A stretch of DNA of 64,000 nucleotides from CBDDKU01 sp965230375 (GCA_965230375.1 CBDDKU010000025.1:62001-126000), one strand, 5' to 3'. Counted from the first letter of the stretch, positions 17,207-26,932 are shown. The notes: generated by a model not told the origin, from the letters alone. A program made the numbers and translations.

Positions 17207-17231
17207 TCGCGTTTTAACTGAAACAGTCTTA

Positions 17232-18179
17232 ATGGAATCTAACAAATTTGACTTCGTATTTATATTCAGAATTGTTCGGGAGAATTTTAAAGTCTTTCTC
17301 CTAGTTGGGATTTGTGTCGGTATTCTAGCCGTCATATTCAGTGGTCCAACATTCATGAAACCGAAGTTTAAGTCGACTGCTGTCGTTTATCCCGTAAATA
17401 TTGAGTCTTTTAGTGATGAGTCTCAGACGGAGCAACTGCTTCAGGTTTTTGAGTCGAACTCAATAAAAAATCACCTTATAGATAAGTATAACCTCTATGA
17501 GCGATATGAAATTGAGCCGGGAGTTCCTTCTTCCAAGCACTACATGAACTTGGAGTATAACGATCGGGTCGTTTTCAGTAAAACGAGCTATGAGTCTGTT
17601 TTGCTTGAAGTATTTGATGAAGATCCTGAAATTGCCAAATCCATGGCCGATGAAGTTTTGTTGAAGGTCAATGAAACGATAAGAGGTATCCGAAATTCAT
17701 GGGGTCAAGGAAGAGCTGAGAGTTTCAAAATTCAAATGGACCACCAATTGGATGTGATTGATAGCCTTGAAAAAGAAATTCAATTGATTACACAAGAGAA
17801 GCGGCTCTTCGACTATCAGGCACAGTCTAGGGAATTGACCCGAGCATACTTGGCCGAAGTCTCTAAAAACAAGAACTCCCAAACGGTTGAAGACCTAGAA
17901 GAGTGGATAGATAATCTAGGTGCATCAGGATCTAGACTAAAGGCCTTACAACATGTATCTGAGTTTGCGGCAGAACAATATGGTTTCGCGACTGAGAAAT
18001 ATCTTTACTGGATGGCCAAGGGTGATGAAGATATGGATTACATGGCCGTGGTAGTTTCTCCTGAGGTAGCTGACAAAAAGAGTTGGCCAGTACGATGGCT
18101 TATTCTCGCTTCTTCAATAGCTGTAGGTATGATACTTACACTATTTGCCTTGGCAATTGTAAAGTACTCTAAGTCGTAG
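17232..18179 (+). CDS. Wzz-like polysaccharide chain-length regulator
   Basis: A 315-residue protein with one transmembrane segment near each end (~18-40 and ~289-311) and a large, helix-rich periplasmic region between them (coiled coil ~155-220), the classic Wzz/PCP topology. The region before the second segment has 'VVVSPEVADKKSWPVRW', corresponding to the family's Pro-rich motif near TM2. There is no C-terminal tyrosine kinase, so it is a PCP-1-like form. It should set the modal length of the polymer made by the neighbouring genes. One base separates its stop from the ligase GTG. Confidence 0.85.
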   Translation: MESNKFDFVFIFRIVRENFKVFLLVGICVGILAVIFSGPTFMKPKFKSTAVVYPVNIESFSDESQTEQLLQVFESNSIKNHLIDKYNLYERYEIEPGVPSSKHYMNLEYNDRVVFSKTSYESVLLEVFDEDPEIAKSMADEVLLKVNETIRGIRNSWGQGRAESFKIQMDHQLDVIDSLEKEIQLITQEKRLFDYQAQSRELTRAYLAEVSKNKNSQTVEDLEEWIDNLGASGSRLKALQHVSEFAAEQYGFATEKYLYWMAKGDEDMDYMAVVVSPEVADKKSWPVRWLILASSIAVGMILTLFALAIVKYSKS

Positions 18180-18180
18180 G

Positions 18181-19641
18181 GTGTTAAGGTTTATCAGAAA
18201 TCCCTGGGTTATTGGAGCTAGTGTAGTGGCTTTCATGGCACTTCACCTACTAGCCCTTACCATTAACTTTCCATTTCTGATTGCCTTGCCTATTGCGGCT
18301 ATTGGTGCCTATTTCTTGATCAATTTCCCTAAGCCTTTATTGGTTTTCCTGGTCTTTGCTACTCCCTTGTCTTTCAATTTTGAGGACTTAGCGGCCTTTG
18401 GAGGAATAGGATTTTATTTTCCTACAGAGCCGTTGTTCTTCGCTATAATGGTGCTTTACCTGATCAAGGTGGCCTTTGGGTATCGAGAGAGTGAAGGCCT
18501 TTTGCGCCATCCCATTACAATGGCTATTGGGTTAATGTTGATTTGGATTCTTGTGACGACTGTTACATCGGTAATGCCTTTGGTCTCGTTCAAGTTTCTT
18601 CTTTCCAGGCTGTGGTTTATCACGGTATTGTACTTCATGATGAACCACTTCTTTAAGTCTGAGAAGTACATCAAGCAATTCAATTGGGCTTTTATCACTG
18701 GTATGGTAATAGCAATATGCTACACTGTGGCCGTGCACTCTTCGCATGGGTTTGATGAAGAAGCCGGGCACTGGGTAATGTGGCCGTTTTTTAAAGACCA
18801 CACTTCTTACGGGGCCATACTTGCCTTAATATTCCCCATGGTACTATTCCATTTCTATCATGAGAAAAAGGGTTCTGTTCTCAAACTATTGTGGCTCACA
18901 GTACTGGCCATTTTCGTAATTGGAATTATTCTCTCATATACTCGCGCAGCATGGGTGAGCCTTGTTGGAGCAGCAGGGGTGTGGGCACTTATGAAGTTGA
19001 GGATAGATTATAAAGTGGTGGTTGCAGGGATTCTCATGTTAGGCGGATTCTACTTGGGGTTCGAAGATCAAATCATTCACAAATTAGAATCGAATCGTCA
19101 GGATTCAAGTGGTGACCTTGTTGAGCATATCCAATCGATCACCAATATTTCGAGTGACGCGTCAAATCTGGAGCGACTTAATAGGTGGAATAGTGCGATC
19201 AGAATGTATGAGGAAAGACCGTTTTTCGGCCACGGCCCGGGAACTTACATGTTCGAGTACGCGAAGTACCAAAAAAGCTCTGACCGAACCATTATTTCAA
19301 CAAACTCTGGAGATGGTGGTAATGCGCACAGCGAATACCTGGGTCCATTGTCAGAGCAAGGGATCATCGGTGCATTTTTGATTTTAGTACTTTTCATTAC
19401 GAGCCTGGCTACTGGAATGCGGCTCTACGCAAAACTCGATCACAAACCCTACTTAAAAGGTGTGGTCATGAGTATTGTATTGGGGCTGGTAACGTACTAC
19501 CTTCATGGAGTACTGAACAATTATCTGGATACCGATAAGGCATCCGTTCCGATCTGGGGCTTTATGAGCATGCTGGTAGCAATACAGCTCTATCACACTA
19601 AGAATAGTGGAAACGAATTAGAAGAAGCGGCTGCAAATTAA
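18181..19641 (+). CDS. O-antigen ligase / polymerase family protein (Wzy/WaaL)
   Basis: A 486-residue protein with 10-12 transmembrane helices and one long periplasmic loop (~295-400). In that loop 'RLNRWNSAIRMYEERPFFGHGPGTY' and 'NAHSEYLGPLSEQG' match the O-antigen ligase signature, including the conserved His. Such enzymes either polymerise repeat units or join the polymer to lipid A; sequence alone does not separate these. It begins with GTG one base after the Wzz-like gene and its 3' end overlaps the convergent phosphatase gene by 24 bases. It closes the cluster. Confidence 0.88.
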   Translation: MLRFIRNPWVIGASVVAFMALHLLALTINFPFLIALPIAAIGAYFLINFPKPLLVFLVFATPLSFNFEDLAAFGGIGFYFPTEPLFFAIMVLYLIKVAFGYRESEGLLRHPITMAIGLMLIWILVTTVTSVMPLVSFKFLLSRLWFITVLYFMMNHFFKSEKYIKQFNWAFITGMVIAICYTVAVHSSHGFDEEAGHWVMWPFFKDHTSYGAILALIFPMVLFHFYHEKKGSVLKLLWLTVLAIFVIGIILSYTRAAWVSLVGAAGVWALMKLRIDYKVVVAGILMLGGFYLGFEDQIIHKLESNRQDSSGDLVEHIQSITNISSDASNLERLNRWNSAIRMYEERPFFGHGPGTYMFEYAKYQKSSDRTIISTNSGDGGNAHSEYLGPLSEQGIIGAFLILVLFITSLATGMRLYAKLDHKPYLKGVVMSIVLGLVTYYLHGVLNNYLDTDKASVPIWGFMSMLVAIQLYHTKNSGNELEEAAAN

Positions 19642-20850
19642 TGCCGTATCATCGAAGTAAGCGTTATCTCCCCTAAACATATCGATTGCATGAATGATTT
19701 GAGCAATTAGGTCATCGACGTGATTGATTTCTGGAGTCTTGTCAATTAGAATCTGTCCTAATCTTTCGTATCCGAATTCATCTTGCTCATCATTCTCTAT
19801 TTCAACTACACCATCAGTATAAGCTACAACAACGGCACCCGGTTCGAGCTTCATCTCACCCGTTTCTATAAAGGGTAAGGTTTCCAACATGCCTATTCCT
19901 ACCGTACCGCTATCTAAGAATGAAATCTCACCATTGTTGTATACGATAGGGGGATTGTGACCTGCGTTGAGGTATTTCAAGGTTCTTGTGGTTCGGTCGA
20001 AATGCGCCATAAAGAAGGTCACGAATCGGTCTCCACGTACGGTGTTGTTCACCTTGGTGTTGAGTTCCTGAGCCAACGATTCCAAACTCCAATCTGTGTA
20101 TTGGAGAATGGCCTTTAAGTGGGCTTGTAAATTGGCCATCAAAAAGGCAGCACTTACACCTTTTCCCGAGACATCTGCCACGCAGAAGAAAGCCTCGTTT
20201 TGATTGAGTTCTATAAAGTCGTAAAAGTCCCCACCTACTTGCTGGTGTGGCCTGTAGTAGGTTGCTACTTGAAATGCATCGTAGTCGGTTTGGCCGCTCC
20301 CAACGAGGAGAGACTGCATCTCTGCTGCTAAGTCTAACTCTGTTTTGATTCGCTCTTGCTCGATGTTTTTCTCAACCAGTGTTTTGTTCTCGATGGCAAC
20401 GGCAATGAGATTAGTCAGCGTTTGAATAAAACGCATATGCTTGATGATCGGGCTTACTTGCTGAATTTCTTCGTCTTGGTCACCAATACAGAGATAGGCT
20501 TGGGGCTTTTCTTTGTGGATGATGGGAAATACAAAATCGAACCCTTCGAAGACTTTAGTTTCTAGTGACTGAGTTAGTTCCACGCCTTCAATCTTGCCGA
20601 GTTGCGGGGCCACATCTTTCCACTCCAGTGAAATGTCAGAACCATACGCAAGCGCCTTGTGCCAAACTCCATCCGTGTTCGTAAACAATACGAGTTTGGT
20701 GATTTGAAGGTCATTTTCAACAATATCGCGATAGCGCGCAATGAGCTCTTTTGTAGAAAGGTTGTCATTGATTGCCTCAGTTATCTCAAGAAGTGTTTTG
20801 AGCTTGAGATCTCTGAGCTTTACGCGTTCTTTTAGCCGCTCAACGTTCAT
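19618..20850 (-). CDS. GAF-domain PP2C (SpoIIE/RsbU-type) serine phosphatase
   Basis: A 410-residue cytoplasmic phosphatase. The first ~25 residues form a helix, followed by a GAF-like sensor region (~30-175) and a PPM/SpoIIE domain (~195-408). Metal-binding motifs are present: GGDFYDF (~206), VADVSGKGVSAAF (~224-236), NAGHNPP (~298) and YTDGVVE (~347). Proteins of this type dephosphorylate anti-sigma-antagonists in partner-switching pathways or other Ser/Thr-phosphorylated targets; no anti-sigma or STAS gene is near. Its start overlaps the end of the lpxD-like gene by 11 bases. Confidence 0.9.
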   Translation of the reverse strand: MNVERLKERVKLRDLKLKTLLEITEAINDNLSTKELIARYRDIVENDLQITKLVLFTNTDGVWHKALAYGSDISLEWKDVAPQLGKIEGVELTQSLETKVFEGFDFVFPIIHKEKPQAYLCIGDQDEEIQQVSPIIKHMRFIQTLTNLIAVAIENKTLVEKNIEQERIKTELDLAAEMQSLLVGSGQTDYDAFQVATYYRPHQQVGGDFYDFIELNQNEAFFCVADVSGKGVSAAFLMANLQAHLKAILQYTDWSLESLAQELNTKVNNTVRGDRFVTFFMAHFDRTTRTLKYLNAGHNPPIVYNNGEISFLDSGTVGIGMLETLPFIETGEMKLEPGAVVVAYTDGVVEIENDEQDEFGYERLGQILIDKTPEINHVDDLIAQIIHAIDMFRGDNAYFDDTALICSRFF

Positions 20851-21787
20851 TCAAAGAGCTTTTGATCGACTTAATGTCTTCTATGATCCCTGGAATTTTT
20901 CGGACGTTTGCCATTTCTTTGAGCTTTTCACGCGACTCTGCAACGGGGCTACCAAAGTAAGTTTTTCCTCCTTCGAGACCTTTTGAAATACCGGTTTGCG
21001 CCATGACGATGGCTTCAGCTCCAATCGTGATATCACTGCGCACACCTACCTGCCCCCAGAGCGTTACACCATCTTCTATAACAACGCATCCGGCGACACC
21101 GACCTGTGCAGCGAGCAGGCAATTTTGACCAATGACCGTATCGTGACCGACATGAACTTGATTATCGATTTTGGTGCCGCGTCCTATAACGGTGGCACCG
21201 CTAACACCTTTATCAATCGAACAGCCACAGCCTATTTCTACATTGTCTTCTATTATCACTTCACCGCAGCTATGCATTTTGGTGTAGGCATCGGTTTTTT
21301 TGTAGTAGAAAGCATGGCCACCAATACAGGTGTTTGCGTGGATCTCCACATTCTTGCCGATTCGAGCATTGTCGTAAATCACCACGTTGGGGTGAATCAC
21401 TGTATTAGCTCCAATACTTACATTTCTACCTATCGTTACTCCAGGCCCTACATGAGCAGTGGGATCAATGACTGGATCATCATTTTCACTCCATTGCTGC
21501 TTTGGGCTGAAATGAAGAGTCAAAGCATTAAATACTCTAAATGGCTCATCTGAAAGAATGAGAGCTTTTCCAGCCGGAACTTCCACATCTTTATTGATGA
21601 TGATAGTAGTCGCGGCACTGTTTAGTGCTTTGTCGTAGTACTTGGGATGATCAACAAAGACGATGTCTCCAGGCACAACCATGTGAATCTCATTGATTCC
21701 AGTCACTTCGTGATCATCAGCTCCAACATACTTGCAAGAGACCAATTCACATATTTCATCCAATCGATACGAACGGGGTAGTTTCAT
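20840..21787 (-). CDS. LpxD-like UDP-3-O-acylglucosamine N-acyltransferase
   Basis: A 315-residue left-handed beta-helix acyltransferase. An N-terminal uridine-binding-like domain (~1-100) precedes about ten hexapeptide repeats (~105-265), and the catalytic His is present in QVHVGHDTVIG. LpxD transfers a 3-hydroxyacyl chain from acyl carrier protein to the lipid A precursor. The loop at ~155-170 (GGHAFYYKKTDAYTKM) differs from the usual GSDGFGF sequence, and the usual Bacteroidota partners (lpxC-fabZ, lpxA) are absent, so this may be a second, diverged LpxD paralogue rather than the housekeeping enzyme. It is cotranscribed with the phosphatase. Confidence 0.85.
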   Translation of the reverse strand: MKLPRSYRLDEICELVSCKYVGADDHEVTGINEIHMVVPGDIVFVDHPKYYDKALNSAATTIIINKDVEVPAGKALILSDEPFRVFNALTLHFSPKQQWSENDDPVIDPTAHVGPGVTIGRNVSIGANTVIHPNVVIYDNARIGKNVEIHANTCIGGHAFYYKKTDAYTKMHSCGEVIIEDNVEIGCGCSIDKGVSGATVIGRGTKIDNQVHVGHDTVIGQNCLLAAQVGVAGCVVIEDGVTLWGQVGVRSDITIGAEAIVMAQTGISKGLEGGKTYFGSPVAESREKLKEMANVRKIPGIIEDIKSIKSSLNER

Positions 21788-21915
21788 TTTCCAGCTTTCT
21801 AATTCGAATTACCGCAATTTTCTCTAATTAACCGAGCCAGCGACCATCCGTTTTGGGAATAATTGCATATAACACTTGTTATCCAACCGAACAGGCATGA
21901 GATAATCTTAAAAAT

Positions 21916-21923
21916 TATCTTTG
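21916..21923 (+). promoter_or_regulatory. -7 promoter element (TATCTTTG)
   Basis: Exact TAnnTTTG match ending only 7 bases before the M1 peptidase ATG, so the transcript would have almost no 5' leader. Confidence 0.6.
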
Positions 21924-21930
21924 CCCACTA

Positions 21931-23775
21931 ATGCAAAAAAATATGACAAGAGCTTTTCTCGTAGCTATCATTCTATTTCCCTTTATTTCATTTGTTCAGC
22001 CAAACTGGCAACAGGAAATCTCCTATAAAATGGAGATTGACTTAGACGATTCCAATCACCAGTTTACAGGTACGCAAGACTTGGTATATACCAACAATTC
22101 ACCCGATGAGTTAACACATCTGTACTTTCACTTGTACTTCAACGCTTTCCAACCGGGAAGTATGATGGATACCTGGTCTCTACGGGTAGAAGACCCCGAC
22201 CCACGTGTTGAGGATAGGATTTCTAAGCTGACCACAGAAGAAGAAGGCCACCTTCACGTATCTCGGTTGATCTGTAACGGTGCTGCAGCAGAAATTATTG
22301 AGGAAGGAACTATTCTAGAAGTGAAGCTAGAAAAGCCAATACGCCCTGGAAAGAAGGCAAAGATTTCAATGGATTTCTACGGTCAGGTTCCGATTCAAAT
22401 CAGAAGATCGGGTAGAGATAATAAGGAGGGAGTGGCTTACTCTATGGCCCAGTGGTATCCTAAGATGTCTGAATACGATCATATGGGCTGGCATGCCGAC
22501 CCTTATATTGGAAGAGAATTTCACGGCGTGTGGGGTGATTTTGACGTCACTATCCACATTGATTCGGCCTATACAATTGGTGCTACAGGCGTGCTTCAAA
22601 ATCCAAAAGAAATTGGACACGGATACTTGGCTGCAGATGATAAATTGAAGCGTCCAGATGGAAACAAGCTAGCCTGGAATTTTCAGGCTGAGAATGTTCA
22701 CGATTTTGTTTGGGCTGCCGACAAGGATTATGTACACACCACTTTCACACCAGAAGAAGGTCCTGAGCTACATTTCTTCTACAAAAACGAAGAAGGCTTG
22801 AAAGAAAACTGGGAAGCACTTCCAGCTTACACAGCCAGAATTTTTGAGTACGCGAGTGAACACTACGGAGAATATCCTTGGCCAGCCTATTCTGTAATTC
22901 AAGGTGGTGATGGGGGAATGGAATACCCGATGGCTACATTGATTACAGGCCAGCGAAAATTTGGGTCACTGGTAGGTGTTACAGTCCACGAAGTCATGCA
23001 CTCTTGGTACCAGGGGGCATTGGCCAACAATGAAGGACTCTACTCGTGGATGGATGAAGGCTTCACCCAATTTACTTCCAATCAGGTTATGAACTACCTA
23101 TTTGACACCAAAGAAGACTCGCGTATTGGACGTTACTACGATTCGTATTACCGCCTTGCTTCAAGTGGAAAGGAAGAGCCTATGTCACAGATGGCTGACC
23201 ACTACCGCACTTTCTTCGGATATGGAGCGGCTGTATATGGCAAGGGAGCTGTATTTATGGCACAACTCGGGTACGTAGTTGGAAATGATGAAATGCAGGC
23301 CGGATTAAAGCGGTATTTCGAAGAATGGAAAATGAAGCATCCAGGTCCCAATGACGTGATACGCGTCATGGAAAAGGAGAGCGGACTCCACTTGAAGTGG
23401 TACCTACACTACATGCTGAATACCACTGCACAAATTGATTACGCCCTGGAAGGAGCTGAAGCGTCTGATGGTGCATCAATCATCAAGTTGAAGAATGAAG
23501 GGACCTTTCCGATGCCTATTGATCTTTACATTACTTATAAGGATGGAAGCAAAGAGATCATCAATATTCCGCTGCGCGTAATGCGCGGAAGCAAGGAAGC
23601 CGAGAGCGATGTGCCCTATAGCGTGGCTGCAGATTGGCCTTGGACCAACGAGACATACCAACTTAAAGTAGACCGAAAACTAGAAGAAATCGCTACGATA
23701 GCCATTGACCCAACGGGAAGGATGGCTGACGTGAATAAAGAGAATAACATCATAGAATTTACTGAATCGAAATAA
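21931..23775 (+). CDS. M1-family metallopeptidase, secreted
   Basis: A 614-residue zinc peptidase. Residues 1-24 form a signal peptide. The N-terminal beta domain runs to ~260 and the catalytic domain follows. The zinc site HEVMH (353-357) with the second Glu at 376 (WMDEGF) is intact and spaced normally (18 residues). The exopeptidase motif that is GxMEN in aminopeptidases reads GGMEYPM (328-334), with Tyr replacing Asn, as seen in some bacterial gluzincins. It probably removes N-terminal residues from peptides in the periplasm. It overlaps the next M1 gene by one base (TAATG), making a tandem pair that is only distantly alike. Confidence 0.92.
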   Translation: MQKNMTRAFLVAIILFPFISFVQPNWQQEISYKMEIDLDDSNHQFTGTQDLVYTNNSPDELTHLYFHLYFNAFQPGSMMDTWSLRVEDPDPRVEDRISKLTTEEEGHLHVSRLICNGAAAEIIEEGTILEVKLEKPIRPGKKAKISMDFYGQVPIQIRRSGRDNKEGVAYSMAQWYPKMSEYDHMGWHADPYIGREFHGVWGDFDVTIHIDSAYTIGATGVLQNPKEIGHGYLAADDKLKRPDGNKLAWNFQAENVHDFVWAADKDYVHTTFTPEEGPELHFFYKNEEGLKENWEALPAYTARIFEYASEHYGEYPWPAYSVIQGGDGGMEYPMATLITGQRKFGSLVGVTVHEVMHSWYQGALANNEGLYSWMDEGFTQFTSNQVMNYLFDTKEDSRIGRYYDSYYRLASSGKEEPMSQMADHYRTFFGYGAAVYGKGAVFMAQLGYVVGNDEMQAGLKRYFEEWKMKHPGPNDVIRVMEKESGLHLKWYLHYMLNTTAQIDYALEGAEASDGASIIKLKNEGTFPMPIDLYITYKDGSKEIINIPLRVMRGSKEAESDVPYSVAADWPWTNETYQLKVDRKLEEIATIAIDPTGRMADVNKENNIIEFTESK

Positions 23776-24428
23776 TGAGAAAGATCAGCAGGAAAATAGG
23801 TGCAATTTTAGGAGTGACCATACTCTTATCTTGCAGTGCAGAAGAAAAGAAAACCGAAACCATGACAGAAACGAGTCACGAAAATCATTCACATTTTGCG
23901 AGAGATACACATAGTTTTAGCGAACCAGAGAAAGTTGCAATCAACTCGCTTCACCTTGATCTGGATGTGAATTTTGAAGAAAAAATCATTTCTGGAACGG
24001 TTACTCATCAATTGGAGCGAACTACAGGAAATGAGCTGATTCTCGATGTAGATGGCCTAGACATTCAATCTGTGAAAGATGACCAGGGTAGAGCCCTCGA
24101 CTTTGAAGTGAAGGAAGGAAACGAATACGGTGACGCGCTCCATGTAAATCTTATGGACGATTCTAAGTCAGTTGAAGTTTCATATGCTTCGGGGAAGGAG
24201 GCCACCGCTTTATTGTGGATGGCGCCAGAGCAAACCCTTGGGAAGACAGCGCCTTTTATGTTCACTCAAGGGCAGGCCATTCTTACTCGCTCATGGATTC
24301 CGATCCAGGATAGTCCTTCAATCAGAATTACTTACACGGCTGAAGTGAAGGTACCGTCGGGATTGATGGCTCTGATGAGTGCGGAGAATCCAACTGAAAA
24401 GAACGAAGAAGGGGTTTACCACTTTTAA
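23775..24428 (+). CDS. M1 metallopeptidase (LTA4H-like), 5' part of a frameshifted gene
   Basis: The first 217 residues of an M1 peptidase: lipoprotein signal (LLSC, Cys20), then the bowl-shaped N-terminal beta domain with 'INSLHLDLDVNFEEKIISG' and 'TQGQAILTRSWIPIQDSP', typical of the leukotriene A4 hydrolase branch. It ends at TAA inside CAC TTT TAA AAT. Removing one T from the run 24423-24426 continues directly into the catalytic part starting with Lys-Met-Asp at 24427. The break therefore results from one extra base. Unless ribosomes shift +1 there, this fragment lacks the active site. Confidence 0.85.
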   Translation: MRKISRKIGAILGVTILLSCSAEEKKTETMTETSHENHSHFARDTHSFSEPEKVAINSLHLDLDVNFEEKIISGTVTHQLERTTGNELILDVDGLDIQSVKDDQGRALDFEVKEGNEYGDALHVNLMDDSKSVEVSYASGKEATALLWMAPEQTLGKTAPFMFTQGQAILTRSWIPIQDSPSIRITYTAEVKVPSGLMALMSAENPTEKNEEGVYHF

Positions 24429-25668
24429 AATGGATCAACCCATTCCACCTTACCTCATGGCCTTGGCTGTGGGAGATTTGACATTTGCTTCACTCGGTGA
24501 GCGCAGTGGTGTCTACGCCGAACCGGCTATGATAGATAAAGCGAGTTATGAGTTTGCTGATGTCGAAGAAATGATTTCGGCCGCAGAAGAGCTTTACGGT
24601 CCATATCGGTGGGGTCAGTACGATATTATCGTTCTTCCACCTAGCTTTCCTTTTGGTGGAATGGAAAACCCGCGATTGACCTTCGCTACTCCAACCATCA
24701 TAGCTGGCGATCGATCACTAACTTCACTGATTGCCCATGAGCTGGCTCACTCCTGGAGTGGAAACTTGGTAACCAATGCCACTTGGGATGATTTCTGGCT
24801 TAACGAAGGGTTTACAGTTTACTTTGAGAAGCGCATCATGGAGGCCTTGTACGGCAAGGAGTATGCCGAAATGCTCAACGTACTTGGAAGCCAAGACCTT
24901 GCGAATACGATGGAAGAGTTGGGTAGGGATAGCAAAGACACGCACTTGAAGCTTGAGCTCGATGGAAGAAATCCCGATGATGGGATGACTGATGTGGCTT
25001 ATGAGAAGGGCTACCTGTTTCTGAGATGGCTCGAAGAAATGGTCGGAAGACCAGCTTTTGATGAATTCTTGAAGACTTACTTCAATTCACATGCTTTTGA
25101 GACCATGACAACTGAGGAGTTCATTGTCTATCTCGATGAAAACCTACTCAACAAAATGGACGAGAGACCGGATGTAGAAGCATGGATTTACGAACCAGGA
25201 CTACCTGAAGGACACCCGGTGCCAGTTTCTGATAAGTTTGATCAGGTAGATCAAGCACGCGTGGCTTGGGAAGCAGGTGATTTGAAAGCCGATGAAATAG
25301 TATCGGATGAGTGGACCACTCACGAGTGGCTTCACTTTGTGCGTGGCCTTTCTGATGAGGTGAATTTAGACCAAATGAAGGAGCTCGATGCGGCTTTCGA
25401 ATTAACTCAAACCGGAAATAGCGAAATTGCTGCTGCATGGTTTCAGCAATCTATTGATAAAGGATATAAGGATGCCTACCCACAATTGGAGTCATTTCTT
25501 TTAGAAGTAGGGCGCCGAAAGTTTTTGAAGCCGCTTTACGAAGCGCTTGCTTCCAAACCCGATGACTTAGTCTGGGCTCAGAGTGTTTATGCCAAAGCGA
25601 GATCTGGATATCACGCAGTCTCTGTCGAGACCATCGACGAGATACTAAACTACTCCGAAAAGGGTTAA
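24379..25668 (+). CDS. M1 metallopeptidase (LTA4H-like), 3' catalytic part of a frameshifted gene
   Basis: Continuation of the gene starting at 23775; real homology begins near 24427, and the 16 codons before it are out-of-frame sequence of the 5' part. It carries the exopeptidase motif GGMEN, the zinc site HELAHSW and the second ligand in NEGF (18 residues on), then a helical C-terminal domain (~270-429) like that of leukotriene A4 hydrolase. Joined, the protein would be 630 residues, normal for the family. There is no good start codon context for independent expression. The gene ends 9 bases from the convergent acyltransferase gene. Confidence 0.85.
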   Translation: MRRIQLKRTKKGFTTFKMDQPIPPYLMALAVGDLTFASLGERSGVYAEPAMIDKASYEFADVEEMISAAEELYGPYRWGQYDIIVLPPSFPFGGMENPRLTFATPTIIAGDRSLTSLIAHELAHSWSGNLVTNATWDDFWLNEGFTVYFEKRIMEALYGKEYAEMLNVLGSQDLANTMEELGRDSKDTHLKLELDGRNPDDGMTDVAYEKGYLFLRWLEEMVGRPAFDEFLKTYFNSHAFETMTTEEFIVYLDENLLNKMDERPDVEAWIYEPGLPEGHPVPVSDKFDQVDQARVAWEAGDLKADEIVSDEWTTHEWLHFVRGLSDEVNLDQMKELDAAFELTQTGNSEIAAAWFQQSIDKGYKDAYPQLESFLLEVGRRKFLKPLYEALASKPDDLVWAQSVYAKARSGYHAVSVETIDEILNYSEKG

Positions 25669-25677
25669 TAGATAGAA

Positions 25678-26826
25678 TTAGGTGCTGACCTCGTTAAGAT
25701 GATTCTTAACGGGGTTGGCATACATCTTCAACAGCCAGGTTCGATCTTCATCAGAATTCAAACCAGCACTTTTGAGACGAGCAGAAAGCTCTTCCTGAAA
25801 TATTGTCGGATCAATACCCTCATAGGCATCTTTTCCAATGTCTACTTGGTTTTCAAGAATGTCATATGCCAGATGATTTGACGGCCACAATTTGTATTCC
25901 TGGTAGATGTGGCTATCGATAATTTCACCTAAGGCCTTGATTTTATCATTAGTATTGGTGTACTCAACAAGCTGATCTAACTCACTACCGATAGGCTCTC
26001 CTATACTAATGTGCACTCTTCCTTTCGATCCAGTCAATCCGGTAATGATGCTATTGAAATCTTCATCCTCCGCTTTTGAGTACTTCGCATCCCTTGAAAT
26101 CGCTTTGAGCTCAGGGATTTTCAAGACGTCGCAAGGATCGTGCTCGTAAGATATGGCCACAGGGGTGATTTTTAATTCCTTGAAGCATTCTTCAAATGGC
26201 TTATCGCAATTAATGCTAAGCATCTTCAATAATCCCGGCTGAGTTTTATCTAGCCCATCTTTGGTACGGCCTTCGCGTTGTGCAATCCAGATACTCTCAT
26301 TGGCTTCGTTTATCGTGTAGTTGATATAGGATGAGAGTAAAATGGAGTTTTCATAAAACTCACGTGCTGTTGTATTTCGTTTTACAACGAAGTTTTTGTT
26401 GAGTTTGGTAAGATCAGTTACCAAGTCGCTCGAAAGCAAATTGTTTCCTATCGCGGTTTGAATGGTTCCATGTCCAGATTCAAACAAGACAATATTCAGA
26501 ATCGCAGAATCGAGGATGATGTCGCGATGGTTGGAAATAAAAAGGTAAGATTCGCCTTTGTTGATGTGTTCAAGCCCGCTGATCGTAAGGTTTCTCACGG
26601 TCTTTTCGATCAATTGCTTCATAGTTGGGTAGGCTACCTTACTTTGAAACTCGTTGATTGAAGAAATTGAAGAAATCAACTCATCCACCCTTTCTGCATT
26701 CCAATCTGGATGTACAAAATTCATCATGGTATAGAAGGCTGGCTCAGACTTGAGTCGCTCAATTACCATCGGTACTTCCTCATCGTGGTAAGGACGTATT
26801 TCGTCAAATTCTTTCTTGTATCCCAT
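25678..26826 (-). CDS. Glycerol-3-phosphate/lysophospholipid acyltransferase (PlsC-like)
   Basis: A 382-residue acyltransferase-domain protein. Motif I is SNHRDIILD (~99-107, the NHx4D catalytic pair), motif II-like 'FVVKRNTTAREFY' lies near 146, and motif III is REGRTKDG (~184-191). Such enzymes acylate glycerophospholipid precursors or related lipids at the inner membrane. The family member found in Bacteroidota often has a longer N-terminus, as here (~75 residues before the domain). The exact substrate is not readable. The 5' leader has a run of seven G/C pairs just upstream of the ATG (26828-26834). Confidence 0.85.
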   Translation of the reverse strand: MGYKKEFDEIRPYHDEEVPMVIERLKSEPAFYTMMNFVHPDWNAERVDELISSISSINEFQSKVAYPTMKQLIEKTVRNLTISGLEHINKGESYLFISNHRDIILDSAILNIVLFESGHGTIQTAIGNNLLSSDLVTDLTKLNKNFVVKRNTTAREFYENSILLSSYINYTINEANESIWIAQREGRTKDGLDKTQPGLLKMLSINCDKPFEECFKELKITPVAISYEHDPCDVLKIPELKAISRDAKYSKAEDEDFNSIITGLTGSKGRVHISIGEPIGSELDQLVEYTNTNDKIKALGEIIDSHIYQEYKLWPSNHLAYDILENQVDIGKDAYEGIDPTIFQEELSARLKSAGLNSDEDRTWLLKMYANPVKNHLNEVST

Positions 26827-26932
26827 AGGGGGGGAACCCTTGCAGTACTGAATTTTTGGGCTAGGCGAATGTACATATTTCTTAGCGATGTAAGAATTCT
26901 CGAGTGCAAGCGATTGGTAATTGATGAAAACT

